Below are positions 1-8,927 of a stretch of DNA of 64,000 nucleotides, piece by piece (within the stretch, counting starts at the first letter, position 1; each line of letters begins with the position of its first letter). Where the stretch lies: the NCBI RefSeq assembly GCF_051380735.1, contig NZ_JBNYXQ010000016.1, positions 1-64,000 on the forward strand, given 5' to 3'. This DNA comes from Janthinobacterium sp051380735. GTDB lineage: Bacteria; Pseudomonadota; Gammaproteobacteria; Burkholderiales; Burkholderiaceae_D. The notes under the pieces are model-generated. The model was not told the origin of the DNA. It worked only from the letters and a program-made list of their open reading frames with translations, and ran no database searches. Both the position numbers and the translations under genes were made by a program.

Positions 1-176
1 GCGGGTCCGAAAAATGTCGAGGGCAAGGCGCAGCGACGACAACAGTACGCATGTACGGTTAGGAGCTGCAACGCAGCCATCGGCATTTTCTCGGGCTCGC
101 GTCTCCGGCCCGCCATTTTTAAGTTTTTACGCCTTGCGCCTTCAAATACGTCAGGCAGCATAATTGAACGGCATTA
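1..176. repeat. Dispersed non-coding repeat, copy 1
   Basis: This stretch is repeated in the same orientation at 29415-29588. The first ~36 bases are identical in the two copies, a ~30-base centre varies, the next ~40 bases are identical, and a tail of about 60 bases is only partly alike. The left end (1-19) and bases 81-100 form an imperfect inverted repeat, so the core could fold into a long hairpin. No open frame is shared by the copies. It resembles a REP- or MITE-like element, but I do not recognise a named family. The copy begins at base 1, so it may extend upstream. Confidence 0.75.
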
Positions 177-231
177 CGGCCAAGTAGCTGTTTTTAGTTG
201 GTGCTTTGTGTGGGTAAGCAGAAAAGCTGCT

Positions 232-306
232 TGGTCCCCCCGACTGGAATCGAACCAGTATCCCACGCTTAGGAGGCATGTGCACTATCCATTGTGCTAC
301 GGGGAG
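232..306 (-). tRNA. tRNA-Arg (anticodon CCU)
   Basis: The complementary strand folds as a cloverleaf: a 7-bp acceptor stem pairing CTCCCCG with CGGGGGG (one U-G pair), an anticodon stem CATGC/GCGTG enclosing the loop CTCCTAA with anticodon CCT, a T-loop containing GGTTCGATTCC, and an encoded CCA at 232-234. It reads AGG arginine codons. It lies between a dispersed repeat and uup, which is read the other way. Confidence 0.93.
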
Positions 307-489
307 GACGCTGGCCCCGCCGATGTGGCGAAGCGAGCGCAATTATAGCCGACACTGCGCAACTTATCGCAAGATCTGCCTGTGCTGGCGCGACTATCGG
401 TACAATGCGTGCTTCATTCATCCAAATCGGCGGCTGTTTTGCCTGCTTTCTGGCAGGCAGGCGACGGCACCCGAGCACTTTTACTCATT

Positions 490-2379
490 ATGGCTGTCAT
501 TTCTCTTTCATCGGCGCAACTTGCGTTCGGTCACGTCGCGCTGCTCGATCACGCGGAATTTTCACTGGAAAACTCGGAACGGGTCGGCCTGATCGGCCGC
601 AACGGCACCGGCAAGTCCTCGCTGCTGAAGGTCATCTCGGGCAAGTTCAAGCTCGACGATGGCTTGTTGGTGATGCAGCAAAACATCAAGATCGCGTATG
701 TCGAGCAGGAACCGCAGTTTGAGCCCGAGATGTCGGTGTTCGACGCGGTGGCCTCGGGCATGGGCGAATCGCAGGCATTGCTGAAGGAATACGACGCGCT
801 GACGGGCCAGTTTGGCCAGGGTAACGATGACGAATTGATGGAACGCATGCACGACATCCAGGTCAAGCTCGATGCGGCCGATGCGTGGAGCTTGCCGAAC
901 AAGGTTGAAACCGTGCTCGACCGTCTGAACCTGACCGGCGACATGTTGATGAAGACTTTGTCGGGCGGCATGCAGAAGCGCGTGGCGCTGGCGCGCGCGC
1001 TGGTCTCGGCGCCTGACGTGCTGCTGTTAGATGAGCCGACCAACCACCTCGATTTCACTTCCATCCTGTGGCTTGAAGGCTTGCTGCGCGACTTCCGTGG
1101 CAGTGTGTTGTTTATTACCCACGACCGCTCCTTCCTCGACAATGTGTCCACGCGGATTATCGAACTCGACCGAGGACGCTTGCTGTCGTATCCGGGCAAC
1201 TTCACCACCTACCAGGCCCGCAAGGCCGAGCAGCTGGAAAACGAAGAAGTGGAAAATGCCAAGTTCGACAAATTCCTGGCACAGGAAGAAGTATGGATAC
1301 GCAAGGGCGTCAAGGCGCGCCGCGTGCGTGACGAAGGCCGCGTGCGCCGCCTCGAAGCGTTGCGCCTGCAGCGCACCGCCCGCCGCGACCAGCAGGGGCA
1401 GGTCAAGCTGGAAGTCGGCTCTGGCGAACGCTCGGGCAAGATCGTGGCCGAGCTGGAAAATGTCAGCAAGCGCTTTGGCGACCGCGTAATCATCGACAAC
1501 TTCACCGGCACTATCCTGCGCGGCGACAAGGTTGGCCTGATCGGCGCCAACGGCGCCGGCAAGACTACTTTGCTCAAGATGATACTGGGCGAACTGGCAC
1601 CCGATACCGGATCGGCCAAGCTCGGCACCAAGCTGCAAGTGGCGTACTTCGACCAGATGCGCACCCAGCTCAATGAAGAAGCGAGTCTGATCGAAACGAT
1701 TTCGCCGGGCAGCGACTGGGTCGAAGTGAACGGCCAGCGCAAGCACTCGATGAGCTACCTGAACGATTTTCTGTTCTCGCCCGAGCGTGCACGCTCGCCG
1801 GTCAAGACGCTGTCCGGTGGCGAGCGCAACCGCTTGCTGCTGGCGCGCCTGTTCGCCAAGCCGGCCAACTGCCTGGTGCTCGATGAGCCGACCAACGATC
1901 TCGATATCGATACCCTGGAACTGCTGGAAGAGTTGCTGGAAGAATACAAGGGCACCGTATTCCTGGTCAGCCATGACCGCACCTTCCTCGACAACGTCGT
2001 CACGCAAGTGATCGTTGCAGAAGGCGCCGGCAAGTGGCGCGAATTCGTCGGCGGCTACACTGACTGGGAGCGCGTGCGCACCTTGCCGGTGGCCGCCGCA
2101 CCAGCCAGCAAGCCGGCTGTCAAGGCCGAGGCCGCCGCGCCTGCCGCCAAGAAAAAGCTCAGCTATAAGGAGCAGCGCGAACTCGATGAATTGCCGAAGC
2201 TGATCGCCAGGCTGGAAGACGAGCAATCGGTGCTGGCGGCCGAATTGTCGCATCCCGACTTCTACAAGAAAACGCCGGCCGAAGGCAAACGCCTGAACGC
2301 ACGCGTGGCCGAGATCGAAAGCGAATTGCTCGACGCCCTGGAGAAGTGGGAGCTGATCGAGGCGCGCTCAAACGGTTAA
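490..2379 (+). CDS. uup: ABC-F family ATPase Uup
   Basis: This is a soluble 630-residue ABC-F protein with two nucleotide-binding domains and no membrane segments. Visible motifs are Walker A GRNGTGKS at residues 36-43, signature LSGGMQKR near 157, Walker B LLLDEP near 180, a second Walker A GANGAGKT near 352, LSGGERNR near 441 and DEPTND near 465. A charged C-terminal coiled coil (about 554-628) is typical of Uup, which in E. coli binds branched DNA and affects transposon excision and ribosome-related functions. The ATG at 490 starts exactly at the family N-terminus. An upstream in-frame extension is possible but lacks similarity. No clear Shine-Dalgarno precedes the ATG. Confidence 0.9.
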   Translation: MAVISLSSAQLAFGHVALLDHAEFSLENSERVGLIGRNGTGKSSLLKVISGKFKLDDGLLVMQQNIKIAYVEQEPQFEPEMSVFDAVASGMGESQALLKEYDALTGQFGQGNDDELMERMHDIQVKLDAADAWSLPNKVETVLDRLNLTGDMLMKTLSGGMQKRVALARALVSAPDVLLLDEPTNHLDFTSILWLEGLLRDFRGSVLFITHDRSFLDNVSTRIIELDRGRLLSYPGNFTTYQARKAEQLENEEVENAKFDKFLAQEEVWIRKGVKARRVRDEGRVRRLEALRLQRTARRDQQGQVKLEVGSGERSGKIVAELENVSKRFGDRVIIDNFTGTILRGDKVGLIGANGAGKTTLLKMILGELAPDTGSAKLGTKLQVAYFDQMRTQLNEEASLIETISPGSDWVEVNGQRKHSMSYLNDFLFSPERARSPVKTLSGGERNRLLLARLFAKPANCLVLDEPTNDLDIDTLELLEELLEEYKGTVFLVSHDRTFLDNVVTQVIVAEGAGKWREFVGGYTDWERVRTLPVAAAPASKPAVKAEAAAPAAKKKLSYKEQRELDELPKLIARLEDEQSVLAAELSHPDFYKKTPAEGKRLNARVAEIESELLDALEKWELIEARSNG

Positions 2380-2418
2380 TTTTTTTTCATCCCTTGTTGT
2401 AATTAAGAGCACAATCTT

Positions 2419-2448
2419 TTGCCGCTAAACGGTCGCGCTTGATATAAT
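2419..2448 (+). promoter_or_regulatory. Sigma-70-like promoter upstream of the eps cluster
   Basis: The hexamers TTGCCG (2419-2424) and a perfect TATAAT (2443-2448) are separated by 18 bases. The predicted transcript would start near 2455, over 300 bases before epsL, so it may drive a leader or small RNA, or serve as a constitutive second promoter for the cluster. Confidence 0.45.
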
Positions 2449-2705
2449 TTCATTTTTGCATCAAGGGATGTATGTTTGTTATCAAAAATACGCACTCCGG
2501 GCGTGCCCGCCCGATGCGTTTCATGCATTCCCCGCGCGCACTGCCAGGCTTTGCGCGCGGCCCTGCCATGGTAGTGCCGCTTGCGGCCTGCCGGTTCCCG
2601 TCTTTCTCGTCAATATGCCTGGCCGCTTGCCGGATCGATGTCGCCGCATTGCGAGCGCGCACGGTGTGACGCATGGCGTGCCGGGACGCCGGATAATTTC
2701 TGGTG

Positions 2706-2720
2706 GGCACTGGAATTGCT
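2706..2720 (+). promoter_or_regulatory. Sigma-54 (RpoN) -24/-12 promoter of the eps operon
   Basis: GGCAC (2706-2710) and TTGCT (2716-2720) match the -24/-12 consensus TGGCAC-N5-TTGCW except for the first base, and the invariant GG and GC are exactly ten bases apart. Transcription would start near 2731, about 35 bases before the epsL ATG. Sigma-54 promoters need an AAA+ activator. Exosortase-linked loci elsewhere use the activator PrsR, but no eps-linked activator is encoded next to this promoter. Confidence 0.7.
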
Positions 2721-2765
2721 GGTAGTATCGTTTGTCAACTGCTTGACTTGTCAAAGATTAAATCC

Positions 2766-4004
2766 ATGTTGATTTTTTTGCATAAAAAGGCGCTTGCCGG
2801 CGCCGGCTCGGGGCTGGCGGCTTGGGGTGCCGTGCTGCTGCTGTGCTGCACCCTGGCCAGCCCTTGCGCCATGGCCGATATCAGCGACACCATCAAGCCG
2901 TTTGCTGCCACCTCGTATTCCTACGACGACAACCTGATGCGCTTGCCCGATGTGGTGCCGGGTTTTGACGGGCCGCGCGCGGATACCTCACGCCTGCTGC
3001 AAGCCGGTTTCCTGGTCAACCGGCCCATCGGCCGACAACTATTGACAGGCCAGGCCAAGTGGTCGAGGGTCAGTTTCAACCGCTACAATCAATTCGATTA
3101 CGACGGCAAGGATTTCCTGGCCGATCTGGAATGGCATCTCGGCAACCACCTGGAAGGTCATGTGGGCGCCAGCTATGCGCAAACCTTGACGCCTTTCAGC
3201 GACTTCCAGAGTACCGTGCGCAATCTGCGCACCGAGCGCCGCGAGTATGTCGACGGCGCCTGGCGCTTTCATCCCAGCTGGCGCGTGCGCAGCGGCATCA
3301 CGCGCGAGCGCTATTCCTACGACCTGCCGGTGCAGGCGTTTTCGAACTGGATCGAAGACGCGACGGAACTGGGACTGGACTACCTGGCGCCCAGTGGCAG
3401 CCGCATCGGCCTGCAGTTGCGCCAACTCGACGGCAGCTATCCGAACCGCCTGGGCGACGCCTCGGCCGTGTACGGCAACGGCTATCGCCAGGATGAGGCC
3501 AAGGCCAATATCTATTGGGAGCTGAGCGGCATCACCCAGATCGAGTTTCTCGGCGGCTGGGTACGCCACCGCAACAAGATGCTGGCGGGCCGTGACAGCA
3601 GCGGCAACAATGGCCGCCTCAGCGTGTACTGGAAGCCGCTGGGCAAGGTGCAGTTCACGGGCATGGTCTGGCGTGAATTCGGTTCGGTCGACAATTCCCT
3701 CGTCACCAGCAGCCTCAATACGGGCGCCAGCCTGGGCAGCGTCTGGACCATCTCGTCCAAGCTGCGCGCCGAAGCGCAACTGCGCCGCGTGCGGCGCGAT
3801 TTTTCCGCCGTCAGCGGCCTGGTCTTGCCCGGGGACGGCCGCGACACCACCCGCACCGCCTCGCTGGGCCTGACGTATGCGCCGCACCCCAAGGTGCAAC
3901 TGGGTGCGCGTGCGTTCCACGAGCGGCGCAGCGGCGTGTCCATCATCGATAGTGGCAACTACCGCGCCAAAGGCGTTTCCTTCAATGGCAGCCTGCAGTT
4001 TTAA
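2766..4004 (+). CDS. epsL: XrtB-associated outer-membrane beta-barrel EpsL
   Basis: This 412-residue protein is recognised as the EpsL-type outer-membrane protein of exosortase-B exopolysaccharide loci. The first 37 residues are a signal peptide ending in AMA. The rest shows alternating aromatic/polar strands and many Arg, Trp and Tyr residues, and it ends in Phe (SLQF), as expected of an outer-membrane barrel. It probably forms the outer-membrane exit for the polymer. The ATG at 2766 is chosen because it places the signal peptide at the N-terminus; an in-frame upstream start would run into the sigma-54 promoter. It is first in the operon, nine bases ahead of the sugar transferase. Confidence 0.8.
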   Translation: MLIFLHKKALAGAGSGLAAWGAVLLLCCTLASPCAMADISDTIKPFAATSYSYDDNLMRLPDVVPGFDGPRADTSRLLQAGFLVNRPIGRQLLTGQAKWSRVSFNRYNQFDYDGKDFLADLEWHLGNHLEGHVGASYAQTLTPFSDFQSTVRNLRTERREYVDGAWRFHPSWRVRSGITRERYSYDLPVQAFSNWIEDATELGLDYLAPSGSRIGLQLRQLDGSYPNRLGDASAVYGNGYRQDEAKANIYWELSGITQIEFLGGWVRHRNKMLAGRDSSGNNGRLSVYWKPLGKVQFTGMVWREFGSVDNSLVTSSLNTGASLGSVWTISSKLRAEAQLRRVRRDFSAVSGLVLPGDGRDTTRTASLGLTYAPHPKVQLGARAFHERRSGVSIIDSGNYRAKGVSFNGSLQF

Positions 4005-4013
4005 ACAATCAAC

Positions 4014-5396
4014 ATGACAGTCAACGATATTCCCCTGATTTCCTTTTTTCAAAGGGTCCTTGATCCGCTGGTCATCATGGGGCTGCTTTATCTGCTGGCG
4101 TTCGCTTCCGGTTCGCCTTTTACCGGCTATATGCTGGTGCTGATGATACTGTCCATCTTCATTTCGTCGACCGTGTTCCAGCATGTCGACCCTTACCGCA
4201 CCTGGCGCAGCGGCCGCATGCTGGCGTATGCGCGTGATGTCCTGGTCGGCTGGGGTATCACCGCCATGATCCTGGTCTTCCTCGGCTCGGCCACCGGCCT
4301 GGCATATCATTTCGATACCGAGGTGGTGCTGGCCTGGCTGGTCCTCACGCCGTTCGTCCTGCTCGCCTGTCATCTGGCGGCGCGCAAGTTCAGCCTGCGC
4401 CCCGACAGCGAGCGCGAGGTGCGCTCGGTGGTGATTATCGGCGCCAATGACGCCAGCCTGAAGCTTGCCGCCACGATTGCGCGCAATCAGAACCTGTTCC
4501 TGAGCGTGCACGGCTTTTTCGACGACCGCACCGACGACCGCTGGCCCGAGAAAATGCGCGAGCCGATGCTGGGACGCATGACTGACATCGCCGCCTACGT
4601 GCGCGAACACCAGATCAAGATGATCTTCATCAGCCAGCCCATTTCGGCCCAGCCGCGCATCCGCAAGATGCTCGACGAGCTCGAAGACACGACGGCGTCG
4701 GTGTATTTCTTGCCCGATATTTATATCTTCGACCTGATGCAGGCGCGCTTCGACAGCGTGGGCGGCATGCCCGTGATCGCCATCCGCGAGTCGCCGTTTA
4801 CCGGCTATAACAGCATGATCAAGCGCGGCAGCGATATCGTGCTGGGCCTGCTGATCCAGATTTTGCTGCTGCCGGTAATGCTGCTGATCGCCATTGCCAT
4901 CAAGCTCACGTCAACAGGCCCGGTGATTTTCCGCCAGCGCCGTTACGGCCTGTACGGTGAAGAGATCGTGGTCTACAAGTTCCGTACGATGACGGTGGGC
5001 GAGGATGACGACAAGGTGGTGCAGGCCACCAGGAACGACCAGCGCGTGACCAGGCTCGGCGCTTTTCTGCGCCGCAGCTCGCTTGACGAATTGCCGCAAT
5101 TTTTCAACGTCCTGCAGGGCCGCATGAGCATCGTCGGGCCGCGTCCGCATGCAGTGGTACATAACGAGCAATACCGCAAGCTGATCAAGGGGTATATGCT
5201 GCGCCACAAGGTCAAGCCCGGCATCACCGGCTGGGCGCAGGTGAACGGCTTGCGCGGCGAGACCGAGACGCTCGACAAGATGGAGGCGCGCATCCATCTC
5301 GATCTCGATTACCTGCGCAACTGGTCGCTCTGGCTCGATTTGTGGATTATGGTGCGCACCGTAAAAGTGGTGCTGGGGCGCGACAATGCGCATTGA
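4014..5396 (+). CDS. Undecaprenyl-phosphate hexose-1-phosphate transferase
   Basis: This 460-residue polyprenyl-phosphate sugar-1-phosphate transferase (WcaJ/EpsB type) starts the lipid-linked repeat by adding a sugar phosphate to undecaprenyl phosphate. The N-terminal half has about four hydrophobic segments and a CoA-binding-like region with VVIIGAND. The C-terminal catalytic domain begins near residue 268 (IKRGSDIVLGLL, a membrane re-entrant helix) and carries KFRTM, RRSSLDELPQF and GPRPHA. Glucose is the usual substrate of this subfamily, but the sequence does not prove it. It follows epsL closely and is the only initiating transferase in the cluster. Confidence 0.87.
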   Translation: MTVNDIPLISFFQRVLDPLVIMGLLYLLAFASGSPFTGYMLVLMILSIFISSTVFQHVDPYRTWRSGRMLAYARDVLVGWGITAMILVFLGSATGLAYHFDTEVVLAWLVLTPFVLLACHLAARKFSLRPDSEREVRSVVIIGANDASLKLAATIARNQNLFLSVHGFFDDRTDDRWPEKMREPMLGRMTDIAAYVREHQIKMIFISQPISAQPRIRKMLDELEDTTASVYFLPDIYIFDLMQARFDSVGGMPVIAIRESPFTGYNSMIKRGSDIVLGLLIQILLLPVMLLIAIAIKLTSTGPVIFRQRRYGLYGEEIVVYKFRTMTVGEDDDKVVQATRNDQRVTRLGAFLRRSSLDELPQFFNVLQGRMSIVGPRPHAVVHNEQYRKLIKGYMLRHKVKPGITGWAQVNGLRGETETLDKMEARIHLDLDYLRNWSLWLDLWIMVRTVKVVLGRDNAH

Positions 5397-5444
5397 TGCG
5401 CGCACTGGGCGTTGCAGGCTGCCGACGAGGGAAAAGTTGTTTTG

Positions 5445-5472
5445 TTGACTTCTTAGTGGATTTTTATACAAA
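5445..5472 (+). promoter_or_regulatory. Possible internal promoter before epsD
   Basis: TTGACT (5445-5450) and TACAAA (5467-5472) are separated by 16 bases in an AT-rich 249-base gap. The gap is unusually long for this tightly packed cluster, so a second transcription start before epsD is plausible. A TTGACA at 5506-5511 has no good partner. Confidence 0.33.
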
Positions 5473-5645
5473 TACTCTGCCGATTGAACAGGGTCATCTG
5501 TATCATTGACAAGATTGTTAACTGTTTGATGCATCTCCATATTTTGTTAGAAACATTTTGCGTTCACCGTGCTGCATCCCAGCGCCGGGCCGCCAAATAC
5601 TGTCTGTACTGACGCAGCCACTCCCATTATTGCCAAGGAGCACAC

Positions 5646-6611
5646 TTGAATCAAACTAGCCACACCCTTCACGCGTCTTGCGCACCACGCCTGCTGTGCG
5701 CCGCGCTTGTCCTGCTGGCTGCTGCCGGCCTGTCCGCCTGCGGCGACAAGGACAAGAAGCCGGGCCAGTCGCTGGCCAGCGTCAATGGCAAGGAAATCAC
5801 CATCCTGCAGCTCAATGAAGAGCTGCAGCGGGCCGGCGTGCAGGCGCCCCAGCAGGCAACCGCCAGCAAGCAGCTGCTCGAGTCGCTGATCGACCGCCAG
5901 TTGCTGCAAAATGAAGCAGAGAAGGAAAAAATCGATCGCGATCCGAAAGTCATGCAGGCGATCGAGCGGGCCAAGGCCCTGATCGTGGCGCAGGCCTATA
6001 TGCAGAAACGCATCGGTGCCGCCGTGCGCCCGGGCAAGCCGGAAGTCGAGGCCTATTTCACGCAGAATCCGCAATTCTTCGCCCAGCGCAAGCAGTTCGA
6101 CATGCGCCAGCTGATCTTGCCGACCAGCGCCCTGAACGATGAACTGAAGGCCGTGATCGATGGCGCCAGGTCGCTCGAAGACGTGGCGCAATGGCTCGAT
6201 GGCCGCAAGATCGCCTATGGCCGCAACCAGGTGTCGCGTACCAGCGCCGACCTGGCGCCGGAACTGAGCAGCAAGCTGGCGGCGATGGCGAAAGGGCAGC
6301 TGTTCATCGTGCGCGAAGGCGAGCGCAGCCTGCTGGTGTCGCTGGCTGACGTGAAGGACAGCCCGGTCGGCCTGGATGCGGCTACGCCGCAAATCGAACA
6401 ATTCCTCGCCAACAAGAAAAGCAAGGATGCCGCCGACGCCGAGCTGAAGCGCCTGCGCGCCAGCGCCAAGATCGAGTATTTCAACAAGGACCCGGTCCCG
6501 GTCCCGGTCCCGGCCACGGCGCCGGCCGGCACGCCGGCGGCCCCGGCAGCGGCAGCCCCGGCGGGCAGCACCAATGAAGCCAATGAGCGTGGCGTGGCCG
6601 GCTTGAAATAA
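5646..6611 (+). CDS. epsD: EpsD-family peptidyl-prolyl isomerase lipoprotein
   Basis: This 321-residue lipoprotein belongs to the EpsD family of parvulin/SurA-like proteins found in exosortase loci. The signal peptide ends in the lipobox LSAC with Cys32. A SurA-N-like helical region follows, then a parvulin-like domain, and it probably assists folding or assembly of the export machinery in the periplasm. The start is TTG, chosen because AAGGAG sits five bases upstream (5635-5640) and the next candidates would cut into the signal peptide. The C-terminus (about 283-321) is a low-complexity Pro/Val/Ala tail encoded partly by a tandem CCCGGT hexamer. Catalytic activity is not certain from sequence. 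Confidence 0.82.
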   Translation: MNQTSHTLHASCAPRLLCAALVLLAAAGLSACGDKDKKPGQSLASVNGKEITILQLNEELQRAGVQAPQQATASKQLLESLIDRQLLQNEAEKEKIDRDPKVMQAIERAKALIVAQAYMQKRIGAAVRPGKPEVEAYFTQNPQFFAQRKQFDMRQLILPTSALNDELKAVIDGARSLEDVAQWLDGRKIAYGRNQVSRTSADLAPELSSKLAAMAKGQLFIVREGERSLLVSLADVKDSPVGLDAATPQIEQFLANKKSKDAADAELKRLRASAKIEYFNKDPVPVPVPATAPAGTPAAPAAAAPAGSTNEANERGVAGLK

Positions 6612-6676
6612 GCGTGGCCTGGGCATTACCTAATATCTGCTTCAACAACAGCACCAACCTGAAAGTATCAGTCATC

Positions 6677-7465
6677 ATGAAACGACTCGCAAACTGGATA
6701 ATGGCAGCCTTTTTGTTGCTGGCCGCCGGCATGGCCGGCGCCGCCGATGTGCCGATCGGTGCCGGTGACGTCCTGAAAATCTCCGTCTACGGCAACCCTG
6801 ACCTGGGCCTGGAGACGCGCGTGAGCGAGGCGGGCCAGATCACCTTCCCGCTGGTGGGTGCGGTCGATATCGGCGGCCTGTCGGCTTCGGCGGCGGAAAA
6901 GAAACTCGGCGGCCTGCTCGAGAGCGGCGGCTACCTGCGCAAGGCGCAAGTCAACATCATCGTCACCAGCCTGCAAAGCCAGCAGGCTTCGGTGCTGGGA
7001 CAGGTCAACCGCCCGGGCCGCTATCCGCTGGAAGGCAAGCGCACCGTGATGGACATGCTTGCCATGGCCGGCGGCATGAATCCCGAAGGGTCGGACCAGG
7101 TCAGCCTGATACGCAAGCGCGCAGGCGCCACTTCGCGTGAAGTGATCGACATCCTCGACATCGTGCGCAATGGCGACCTGAAGGGCGACATGGAGGTGTC
7201 GGGCAACGATATCATCTACGTCGAGCGCGCGCCGCGCTTCTATATCTATGGCGAAGTCCAGCGCCCCGGCGCCTTCCGCCTGGAACGCAACATGACCGTG
7301 GTGCAGGCGCTGGCTGTCGGCGGCGGCCTGACACAGCGCGGTACCGAACGCGGCGTACGCATCAAGCGCCGCAATGCGGCCGGCCAGGTCGAAGTGATAC
7401 AGGCCAGGCACGACGACCTGCTGCTGGTCGACGATGTCGTGTATGTCCAGGAAAGCCTGTTTTAA
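6677..7465 (+). CDS. epsE: Polysaccharide export protein EpsE (Wza family)
   Basis: This 262-residue periplasmic/outer-membrane export protein has a cleavable signal peptide (about 1-22, ending AGA) followed by the polysaccharide-export domain (GAGDVLKISVYGNPDLG) and two SLBB-type beta-grasp regions (around VLGQVNRPGRYPL and FYIYGEVQRPGAFRL). Unlike E. coli Wza there is no lipobox cysteine. It would form the periplasmic channel passing polymer to EpsL. The ATG at 6677 is chosen to match the signal peptide; an in-frame upstream extension is unsupported. Confidence 0.88.
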   Translation: MKRLANWIMAAFLLLAAGMAGAADVPIGAGDVLKISVYGNPDLGLETRVSEAGQITFPLVGAVDIGGLSASAAEKKLGGLLESGGYLRKAQVNIIVTSLQSQQASVLGQVNRPGRYPLEGKRTVMDMLAMAGGMNPEGSDQVSLIRKRAGATSREVIDILDIVRNGDLKGDMEVSGNDIIYVERAPRFYIYGEVQRPGAFRLERNMTVVQALAVGGGLTQRGTERGVRIKRRNAAGQVEVIQARHDDLLLVDDVVYVQESLF

Positions 7466-7507
7466 GCGCGTACCTGCGCCTTATCGTGAAGTATTGAAAG
7501 TCTCGAC

Positions 7508-8914
7508 ATGAATCTCTCCCAACTGTTGCTGATCCTGCGGGCCCGCAAGACCATCGTCTTGCTGACCCTGCTGATCACCGTCGCGCTGGCGCTCGGTGTC
7601 AGCCTGGTCTTGCCGAAGACCTACAAGGCCACCAGCACCTTGCTGATGAACTACAAGGGCATCGATCCCCTGACCGGCGCGACCCTGCCGGGGCAGCTGC
7701 TGCCCGGCTACATGGCGACCCAGGTCGACATTATCGGCAGCAAGAACGTCGCGCTGCGCGTGGTCGACCAGCTCGGGCTCGATCGCAGCCCGGCCGTCAT
7801 CGCCCAGTTCAATGAGGCGGCGAAAGGCAAGGGCACGGTGCGCGACTGGCTGGCCGACCTGCTGCTGAAAAAACTCGAAGTGATGCCTTCGCGCGAAAGC
7901 AGCGTGGTCGACATCAGCTTCAAGGGCGCCGACCCGCAATTCGTGGCGAACGTGTCGAATGCGTTTGCCGAGCAATACCAGAAGGTCAGCATCCAGCTGA
8001 AAGTCGATCCGATGCGCAAGGCGACGACCTATTTCGACGACCAGACCAAATTGCTGCGCGATAACGTGGAACAGGCGCAAAGCCGCTTGTCGAAATACCA
8101 GCAGGACAATGGCATCGTCAGCCTCGACAACCGTCTCGACGTGGAATCGAACCGCCTGAACGACCTGTCGGCCCAGCTGGTGATCGCCCAGGGCCAGGCG
8201 ATGGAAGCCAATTCGCGCCAGCGCATGGCGTCCGGCGGCAACACGGCCGAATCGCCCGACGTGGCCGCGAACCCGCTGATCCAGAGCCTCAAACTGGGTC
8301 TGGGCAATGCCGAAGGCAAGCTGGCCGAACTGAGCCAGCGCCTGGACCGCAATCACCCGCAATACCAGAGCGCCAAGGCCGAAGTCGACAAGCTGCGCCG
8401 CGACCTGGCCGAGCAGACCCGCGCCACCTCCCAGAGCGTGGGGAACAATGCGCAGATTTTGCAACAGCGCGAGGAGTCGATCCGCGCCGCCCTGGCCGCG
8501 CAAAAGGCCAAGGTGCTGGAACTGAACCGCGCCCGCGATGAAATGGGCGTCATGAGCAAGGATGTGGAAAGCGCCCAGCGCGCCTTCGACGTGACCTCGC
8601 AGCGCCTGTCGCAAACGCGCATCGAAGGCCAGGCCAACCAGTCCGATATCGCCATCCTCAATCCGGCCGTGGCGCCGATCGAACCGGACAGCCCGAAGAT
8701 CCCGCGCAACGTCATGCTGTCGATTTTCCTCGGTATCATGCTCGGCTGCGGCATCGCCTTGCTGGCCGAATTGCTGGACCGCCGCATCCGTTCCGACCAG
8801 GACCTGAGCGAGGTGCTGCAGATACCAGTGTTTGGCGTGGTTGACTGGAAACCGAAAAAGCGCCGCCTGCGCGGCCTGCGTGGCTTGCTGTCGCGCCGCC
8901 TGCGCCCCAATTGA
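7508..8914 (+). CDS. epsF: Chain-length determinant EpsF (Wzz/GumC-like)
   Basis: This 468-residue inner-membrane polysaccharide co-polymerase has a first transmembrane helix near residues 16-36, a large periplasmic domain rich in long alpha-helical coiled coil (about 170-385), and a second transmembrane helix near 400-422, followed by a basic tail (KPKKRRLRGLRG). It sets polymer length and contacts the kinase-like EpsG encoded 13 bases downstream. The two genes are separate here, as in other XrtB loci, whereas proteobacterial Wzc fuses them. Confidence 0.87.
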   Translation: MNLSQLLLILRARKTIVLLTLLITVALALGVSLVLPKTYKATSTLLMNYKGIDPLTGATLPGQLLPGYMATQVDIIGSKNVALRVVDQLGLDRSPAVIAQFNEAAKGKGTVRDWLADLLLKKLEVMPSRESSVVDISFKGADPQFVANVSNAFAEQYQKVSIQLKVDPMRKATTYFDDQTKLLRDNVEQAQSRLSKYQQDNGIVSLDNRLDVESNRLNDLSAQLVIAQGQAMEANSRQRMASGGNTAESPDVAANPLIQSLKLGLGNAEGKLAELSQRLDRNHPQYQSAKAEVDKLRRDLAEQTRATSQSVGNNAQILQQREESIRAALAAQKAKVLELNRARDEMGVMSKDVESAQRAFDVTSQRLSQTRIEGQANQSDIAILNPAVAPIEPDSPKIPRNVMLSIFLGIMLGCGIALLAELLDRRIRSDQDLSEVLQIPVFGVVDWKPKKRRLRGLRGLLSRRLRPN

Positions 8915-8927
8915 GATGGAAGCGAAC

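Larger units (their letters stand above)
2380..2765. other. Intergenic region between uup and epsL
   Basis: This 386-base gap has no convincing gene. Short open frames at 2456-2725 and 2472-2669 are arginine/cysteine-rich with no recognisable motif and look like chance frames in GC-rich DNA. It holds a sigma-70-like promoter (2419-2448) and, near its right end, a strong sigma-54 promoter (2706-2720). If the first promoter is used, the transcript would carry a roughly 300-base leader or a small RNA before epsL. Confidence 0.6.

Noticed and set aside
232..306. tRNA-Arg as an active integration site for an island carrying the eps cluster
   Set aside because: No integrase next to the tRNA, no visible duplicate of its 3' end, and uup is an ordinary chromosomal gene; kept only as a weak idea in the repeat finding.
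2456..2725. Small open frames between uup and epsL
   Set aside because: Cys/Arg/Ala-rich, no known motif, and the region is better explained by promoters or a leader.
6490..6515. Possible CRISPR-like repeats
   Set aside because: Short direct hexamers within a coding tail, with no spacers and no cas genes nearby.
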